Assembly (NCBI GenBank): GCA_029261395.1 | Contig: JAJDBJ010000055.1 | Span: 1 to 47,184 of the forward strand | Length of the DNA stretch: 47,184 bases | Direction of reading: 5' to 3' | Source of the DNA: Nitrospinaceae bacterium | Lineage (GTDB): Bacteria > Nitrospinota > Nitrospinia > Nitrospinales > Nitrospinaceae | Shown: positions 43,445-47,184 of the stretch, in pieces | Layout of the letters: the number at the start of each line of letters is the position of its first letter | How positions within the stretch are numbered: the first letter of the stretch is position 1 | The notes under the pieces: generated by a model | What the model was told of the DNA's origin: nothing | What the model saw: the letters and a program-made list of their open reading frames with translations, nothing else | Databases searched by the model: none | Made by a program: the position numbers and the translations under genes

Positions 43445-44391
43445 GTATGCTCCTTATCATCTTGGGGGCGTCCCCCAAAAAACAGGGCTGCCAGCGTAGC
43501 GCCAATTGAGAAGGTCGCCGTGGTCTCGAGAAACAGGATCAAGATGCTTGCCTGCTCCGGGGAATATTCCAGCAATTGTCCTTCCATCAGCATCGTGACC
43601 AAAGCCACTATTACGAATGCGCCGGGGCCTGCCACTAGAACGAGCCGCAGAGGCAGTTCCGTTAGACCGGCGCGGAAACGCCAACCCGCCAACAACAGCA
43701 ACACTCCCGCCGCTCCCAGCACCGAACCCGCCTGAAAAGCGCCACCGGGCGCATGCGCACCGACCCACAGCAGGTATGCGGCCACCAGAATAAACACCGG
43801 CGTCAAGAAACGCGACAGGGTATCCAGCACAGGGCCGGGTGCGGTCTCGCGACCCAAGGCCAAGCCATCCAACGACCAGACACCCAGTAGAGCCACTAAC
43901 AACACGACCAACTCCAGAAGGGTGTCGTAACCGCGGAAGTTGAGCAACACCGCGGTCACCGGGTTGCTCACCCCGCTACTTTCGAGATTCGCCGTCACCT
44001 CGGTACTCAACCCCGTAGCGTAGGGTGGTAAAGACAAGACCACATACCCGAGTCCAGCAACAACCAGTAACAGCGGGACAGCAGGTAACCACTGCGGGAA
44101 TCGAACCTTTGCCTCTTCTTGTGCAGGCGACCCTACTGTTTCTTCATCTGCGTAAGCGAAGCGCAACCTCGCCAATGCCGCCAGCAGTAAAGCGCCGGTC
44201 AATCCAGCGCCAATAGCCGCTTCGGCAAGCGCGATATCAGGCGCATCCAGACGCACCCAAGCCAGTGCCATCAGCAGGCCGAAGGCGACGAACAAGACAA
44301 TAGCCTTGAGTAGATTGGGACTCATCAGTGCACACCAGGCCAACCACAATAACCCCAGTCCCAATAGAGCGTCTAAAGCCCATTGCAACAT
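43441..44391 (-). CDS. Mrp antiporter MrpA C-terminal/MrpB fusion subunit
   Basis: The 316-residue protein joins two parts. The N-terminal part (to about residue 90) has the MrpA-C/MbhD signature LKAIVLFVAFGLLMALAW and APDIALAEAAIGAGLTGALL. The C-terminal part (from about residue 145) is MrpB-like: NPVTAVLLNFRGYDTLLELV and WVGAHAPGGAFQAGSVLGA. In many bacteria the first part is the tail of a large MrpA. Here it is separated from any antiporter core and fused to MrpB. ATG 44391 lies two bases after the mrpG stop. Confidence 0.88.
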   Translation of the reverse strand: MLQWALDALLGLGLLWLAWCALMSPNLLKAIVLFVAFGLLMALAWVRLDAPDIALAEAAIGAGLTGALLLAALARLRFAYADEETVGSPAQEEAKVRFPQWLPAVPLLLVVAGLGYVVLSLPPYATGLSTEVTANLESSGVSNPVTAVLLNFRGYDTLLELVVLLVALLGVWSLDGLALGRETAPGPVLDTLSRFLTPVFILVAAYLLWVGAHAPGGAFQAGSVLGAAGVLLLLAGWRFRAGLTELPLRLVLVAGPGAFVIVALVTMLMEGQLLEYSPEQASILILFLETTATFSIGATLAALFFGGRPQDDKEHT

Positions 44392-44393
44392 GC

Positions 44394-44693
44394 TTACCGT
44401 TTCCACAACCGGATCCCCCTTTGCAAGGCCCCTCTGGCGACCAGATGGGCAACACTGGCCCCAGCGAGCAATACTAAAACCCAGATCAGCAACAGTTTGC
44501 CCACTGCCGCCCATGATTCCGCTTGGACAACCAGCCCCATCACTATCAGGCCCAAGCCCACGTTGTCGGCTTTGGTCAAGGCGTGCAGGCGGGTGTATAC
44601 ATCCGGAAAACGCAGTAAGCCGAGGGTTCCGGCCAGAAAGAAGATAGCTCCGGCGATCAGCAGTGCCACAGAGAGGTAATCACTCGGAATCAT
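44394..44693 (-). CDS. mrpG: Mrp antiporter subunit G
   Basis: The 99-residue protein has three spans and the family signature RFPDVYTRLHALTKADNVG. ATG 44693 lies within the last 14 bases of mrpF, so the two overlap, and the longer upstream frame has no membrane character. It is required for assembly of the seven-subunit complex. Confidence 0.93.
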   Translation of the reverse strand: MIPSDYLSVALLIAGAIFFLAGTLGLLRFPDVYTRLHALTKADNVGLGLIVMGLVVQAESWAAVGKLLLIWVLVLLAGASVAHLVARGALQRGIRLWKR

Positions 44694-44958
44694 GATCCAC
44701 CTCTTGATCCGTCCAGGCTCGTCGCACAAAGGCCACCGCCGTAACCGCGGCCAACAGGGCAAACACCAGCGCTACATCGAGCAGGGCCGTATTTTCTTTT
44801 GTTTGCGCCAATAGCAGTAGCACAGCAACCGCAGTGGTACCAAATAACTGCGCGGATAACATTCGATCAGCGGCGGTCGGACCGCGAAATATACGCCACA
44901 TTCCGGCGCCGAGGTTCACAAGAAGAAACAGTGCCAATGCCAGGTAAAGGGTCTGCAT
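44680..44958 (-). CDS. mrpF: Mrp antiporter subunit F
   Basis: The 92-residue protein has three spans and the family run RIFRGPTAADRMLSAQLFG. Its ribosome site is GGAGGGG in the tail of the upstream UspA relic. It overlaps mrpG by 14 bases. It is a small structural subunit. Confidence 0.93.
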   Translation of the reverse strand: MQTLYLALALFLLVNLGAGMWRIFRGPTAADRMLSAQLFGTTAVAVLLLLAQTKENTALLDVALVFALLAAVTAVAFVRRAWTDQEVDHDSE

Positions 44959-44964
44959 ACAGGC

Positions 44965-45054
44965 TCACCCCTCCAACGTGACGGCGCGTTCCAGGGCAGG
45001 CTTGCATGCTTCTCCGGGTTTCACCACGCAAAGAATATTTTTGAATCGCTTCAT
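44965..45054 (-). pseudogene. 29-residue N-terminal relic of a universal stress protein (UspA family)
   Basis: The frame MKRFKNILCVVKPGEACKPA, LERAVTLEG, stop, matches the first strand and helix of UspA-family proteins (…FKNILVVVDPGEDCxxALERAVxLA…), which are about 140-280 residues. Only this piece remains. Its ATG lies one base after the mrpE stop, with GGAAGGGAA upstream. Its last codons and stop (GGAGGGGTGA) form the ribosome site of mrpF. It is either a deletion relic or a coupling leader peptide. Confidence 0.65.
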
Positions 45055-45055
45055 T

Positions 45056-45565
45056 TCATTCCCTTCCTTCAGAAACTTCCAGAGATGCACCAAAAATTCG
45101 GGCAACGCTTTGTTCCACTGCCTCGAGTTCTGCTAGAAAATCCTTCCGACTGTCCAGCACGTGTACCTTCAAGACACTTTGGTCTAGCCCAACACTCAAT
45201 GTTCCTGGTAGTAGACTCACCGTGTTGACCATGAACACCTGCGGCAGTCCCGGCGGTAGCCTCATCGGGTATATGCAGAGATCCGGCGCGATGGGAACGC
45301 CGGGATGAAAGGCACGCCACGCCACATCTACGCCCCCAATTAAAGAACGCAGGAGAAAAAAAGGCACGAACCTTAAAAGTTCAGACCAGACCCAGGGTGC
45401 CGGGGGGACCAGCGCGATGCTGACAGCAACCGCAAGCAATACCGCCGGCACACCAATCCACCAGGACGACCCGGCACCATTTGTGAGAACCCACCAGATG
45501 AGTGAAAACAGCCCCATCCGCGATACGATAGTCCGCCAGCTAATTTTTGCTCTGGTCAATGTCAT
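45056..45565 (-). CDS. mrpE: Mrp antiporter subunit E
   Basis: The 169-residue protein has two or three spans at the N-terminus and a cytoplasmic C-terminal domain with VFMVNTVSLLPGTLSVGLDQ, the MrpE signature, then VHVLDSRKDFL. It heads the seven-subunit cation/proton antiporter set E-F-G-A'/B-C-D-D-like. It follows a 28-residue small frame by three bases. Confidence 0.92.
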   Translation of the reverse strand: MTLTRAKISWRTIVSRMGLFSLIWWVLTNGAGSSWWIGVPAVLLAVAVSIALVPPAPWVWSELLRFVPFFLLRSLIGGVDVAWRAFHPGVPIAPDLCIYPMRLPPGLPQVFMVNTVSLLPGTLSVGLDQSVLKVHVLDSRKDFLAELEAVEQSVARIFGASLEVSEGRE

Positions 45566-45568
45566 TCG

Positions 45569-45655
45569 TCAACGCCTTATTGAGTCGCGCAGTGCCATTA
45601 TGCACAACTGTTCGGTGCTCAGGGTTTTGTTCGCAGTCGTAAGCATATCTGCCAC
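45569..45655 (-). other. 28-residue small frame upstream of mrpE, relic or leader peptide
   Basis: A GTG at 45655, or ATG 45646, opens a frame reading ADMLTTANKTLSTEQLCIM, ALRDSIRR, stop, ending three bases before the mrpE ATG. LSTEQLCIM has a faint likeness to the phosphoketolase start, as does the relic at 38655. The evidence is weak. Its end contains AAGGCG, the likely mrpE ribosome site. Confidence 0.25.
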
Positions 45656-45675
45656 GATGATTTCTCTTTTTAGTG

Positions 45676-46209
45676 TCAATTTTCCCGCCTGCTTCGGTAC
45701 AATTCATCCGACAGGGCATAGCGATAGGCATGAGGCGGCAGAGTCCGGAAGAAGGCCGTGTCAAACACAGCGACCTGTGGCACCTGCGGGCAAAGTCGAC
45801 GCGTTGCTTCGATGCCAGCCAGATTAGCCGGGTTGTGTAACGGTGCAAGCGAAATCGTCTTACGTATACCGTCAATCACGTCTTCATCGATAAGTGTCGG
45901 TGCCTGGAAGGCTTCGCCACCGTGAACAACGCGATGGCCGATGGCGCACAGCGATTGCATTGAATCCGGAGAGCCGTTGCTTTCCAGAAAACCGAAAATC
46001 TGTTTCAAGCCTGCTGTATGATCCGCAACAGGCGAATTCTTTTTATGCTCTTCCACATCACCAGTGGCAGAATACCTGCGGTAGACACTACTCCCGTCGG
46101 TTTCGCCTATGCGCTCCAGTGTGCCCGCTACCAACAGCATCTCCTGTTCCATGCCGTAGAGGCGGAACTTGATGGAAGAACTGCCTGAATTGATGACGAG
46201 TACTCGCAT
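45676..46209 (-). pseudogene. ackA: Truncated acetate kinase, N-terminal half only
   Basis: The frame encodes 177 residues and then stops. Visible acetate-kinase elements: MRVLVINSGSSSIKFRLYG, AIGHRVVHGGEAF, PLHNPANLAGIEA, VAVFDTAFFRTLPPHAYRY. After ALSDELYRS, where intact enzymes (about 400 residues) continue with RRYGFHGTSH, it ends in RREN and a stop. The phosphate-binding and second-half actin-like domain are lost, so it should be inactive. It lies 69 bases downstream of the P-type ATPase gene on the same strand. Confidence 0.88.
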
Positions 46210-46278
46210 TGAGTTAACCTGCATGTTGCATAAGACGGCGTCTTGCACTGCTGAAAAATGGCATAACTTTAATTTCTC

Positions 46279-47184
46279 TCATGATGCCCGCTGTTCCAAA
46301 TTGGTATATTTTCGGAGCAACATTTTTTCTATCTCAACCAGAATCAGCACTGAAGAAGCCACCATGATAGTACGCAGCCAGGCGTCGATACTCATGGCGG
46401 TCGTATCGAAAAGTGTTTGCATGGGACCCAGGTAGGTAAACCCCAGTTGAGTCAATATCAACAGGCCAATGGCATACAGCACATAACGGTTTCCGAACAG
46501 CCCCTCATATGTCAATACCGGCGCCAGCAGATAACGGGCACTGAACAGGTAGAATACCTCGAACATCACCACGGTGTTGACGGTCACGGTACGTGCCAGT
46601 TCGATGGAGGCGCCGTGTTGCCGTTCCCACAGGAACAGCCCGAAGGAGCCGACAACAAAGACCACGGACACAAAGATAATGCGCCAGACAAAGAAACCGG
46701 AGAGGATGGGTTCACGCGGGTCTCTGGGCGGTTGTTGCATAACATTGCGTTCGGGTGGTTCAAAGGCCAGGGTCAGGGCCAAAGTAACTGTAGTGATCAT
46801 ATTGATCCACAGGATCTGCACTGGGGTTATGGGCAGAGTGCTGCCTATAACGATTGCGGCGATGATGATAAGCGCCTCCCCGCCGCTGGTCGGTAGTATG
46901 TACAGGATGGATTTCTTCAGATTATCGTAAACCGTACGTCCTTCCTCCACGGCATGGACAATGGAGGCAAAATTATCATCCGTCAGCACCATCTCTGCCG
47001 CCTCCTTGGCGACTTCAGTCCCCTTAAGTCCCATGGCTACGCCCACATCAGCGCGTTTCAGCGCCGGTGCGTCGTTGACTCCGTCACCCGTCATGGCCAC
47101 AACTTCTCCATCAGCCTGTAGTATTTTGACCAGTTGCAATTTCTGTTCAGGGGAGACGCGGGCAAAAACATCGGAACGGTGCAC
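46279..47184 (-). CDS. P-type cation ATPase (PacL/Ca-ATPase type), 5' end outside window
   Basis: The C-terminal 301 residues of a P-type ATPase run open to the window edge. The P-domain hinge MTGDGVNDAPALKRADVGVAM is followed by six membrane spans. PTSGGEALIIIAAIV and PVQILWINMITT fit the PacL-type group of Ca/Mn or other cation pumps. The metal cannot be decided from this part. About 600 residues are missing. It is on the same strand upstream of the truncated ackA and Mrp operon, probably in one transcript. Confidence 0.9.
   Translation of the reverse strand: MHRSDVFARVSPEQKLQLVKILQADGEVVAMTGDGVNDAPALKRADVGVAMGLKGTEVAKEAAEMVLTDDNFASIVHAVEEGRTVYDNLKKSILYILPTSGGEALIIIAAIVIGSTLPITPVQILWINMITTVTLALTLAFEPPERNVMQQPPRDPREPILSGFFVWRIIFVSVVFVVGSFGLFLWERQHGASIELARTVTVNTVVMFEVFYLFSARYLLAPVLTYEGLFGNRYVLYAIGLLILTQLGFTYLGPMQTLFDTTAMSIDAWLRTIMVASSVLILVEIEKMLLRKYTNLEQRAS

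Noticed and set aside
45540-45875. 111-codon frame overlapping truncated acetate kinase on the same strand
   Set aside because: Shifted-frame reading of the ackA fragment. No membrane segment or motif, and ackA likeness lies in the other frame.
1-47184. CRISPR array, rRNA genes, insertion sequence transposase
   Set aside because: No regularly spaced direct repeats, no rRNA-like sequence and no transposase frame were seen on either strand.

Overview
The window looks like a chromosomal stretch of a free-living Gram-negative bacterium: lipobox lipoproteins, Bpt-type aminoacyl-transferase, an E. coli-type LysA, RsmD, biosynthetic SpeA. The mix (haem-b EB_dh-family lipoprotein of the NxrC/EbdC type, orphan b6-type cytochrome, ankyrin lipoproteins, B12-binding radical SAM protein) would fit a Nitrospinota/Nitrospirota-like nitrite-oxidiser lineage, but that placement is my inference and no rRNA gene is present to test it.

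Layout. 1-5.4 kb (+): end of mutM, an intergenic patchwork of short dispersed repeats, a B12-binding radical SAM protein, ilvD and an unknown conserved-looking gene. 5.4-7.5 kb (-): M16 zinc peptidase and a haem-binding-type lipoprotein in one unit. 7.6-12.9 kb: a small membrane protein, then dnaE and ald on the minus strand. 13.0-17.0 kb (+): a leucine-rich-repeat protein, a 42-residue membrane protein missed by length filters, a secreted protein and two tandem paralogous nine-repeat ankyrin lipoproteins. 17.1-19.5 kb (-): arsR-acr3 arsenite module with a striking 32-bp palindrome on the arsR start, and bpt. 19.7-23.3 kb (+): a redox/membrane cluster (glycosyltransferase, CYCXC protein, TlpA-like thioredoxin, small membrane protein, cytochrome b, glutaredoxin-like protein). 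23.4-29.0 kb: pterin dehydratase, YbaK-type deacylase, DUF2167 protein, lysA (-) and speA (+). 29.1-34.4 kb: visibly AT-richer segment with three large membrane/envelope genes. 34.5-37.2 kb (-): suhB-like phosphatase, mnmA, rsmD. 37.3-38.0 kb: tRNA-Gln and tRNA-Glu around a small membrane gene.

38.0-47.2 kb reads as a genomic island abutting the 3' end of tRNA-Glu. It starts with a decayed tyrosine-recombinase gene and carries, on the minus strand, a P-type cation ATPase (running off the window), a truncated acetate kinase, and a tightly overlapping Mrp-type cation/proton antiporter operon (E-F-G-A'/B-C-D-D-D-like). Wedged between these are very short N-terminal relics: one of a universal stress protein (29 aa), one resembling phosphoketolase (32 aa) and an unassigned 28-aa frame. 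The UspA relic's end supplies the apparent ribosome-binding site of mrpF. This suggests that a larger ATPase/acetate-kinase/phosphoketolase/stress-protein/Mrp cassette was acquired and then pared down, leaving ion transport intact.

The most interesting points are the serial gene relics in the Mrp operon, the divergent third antiporter-like subunit, the cytochrome b with PPWQ in place of PEWY and no Rieske gene nearby, the EB_dh lipoprotein, and the arsR palindrome.
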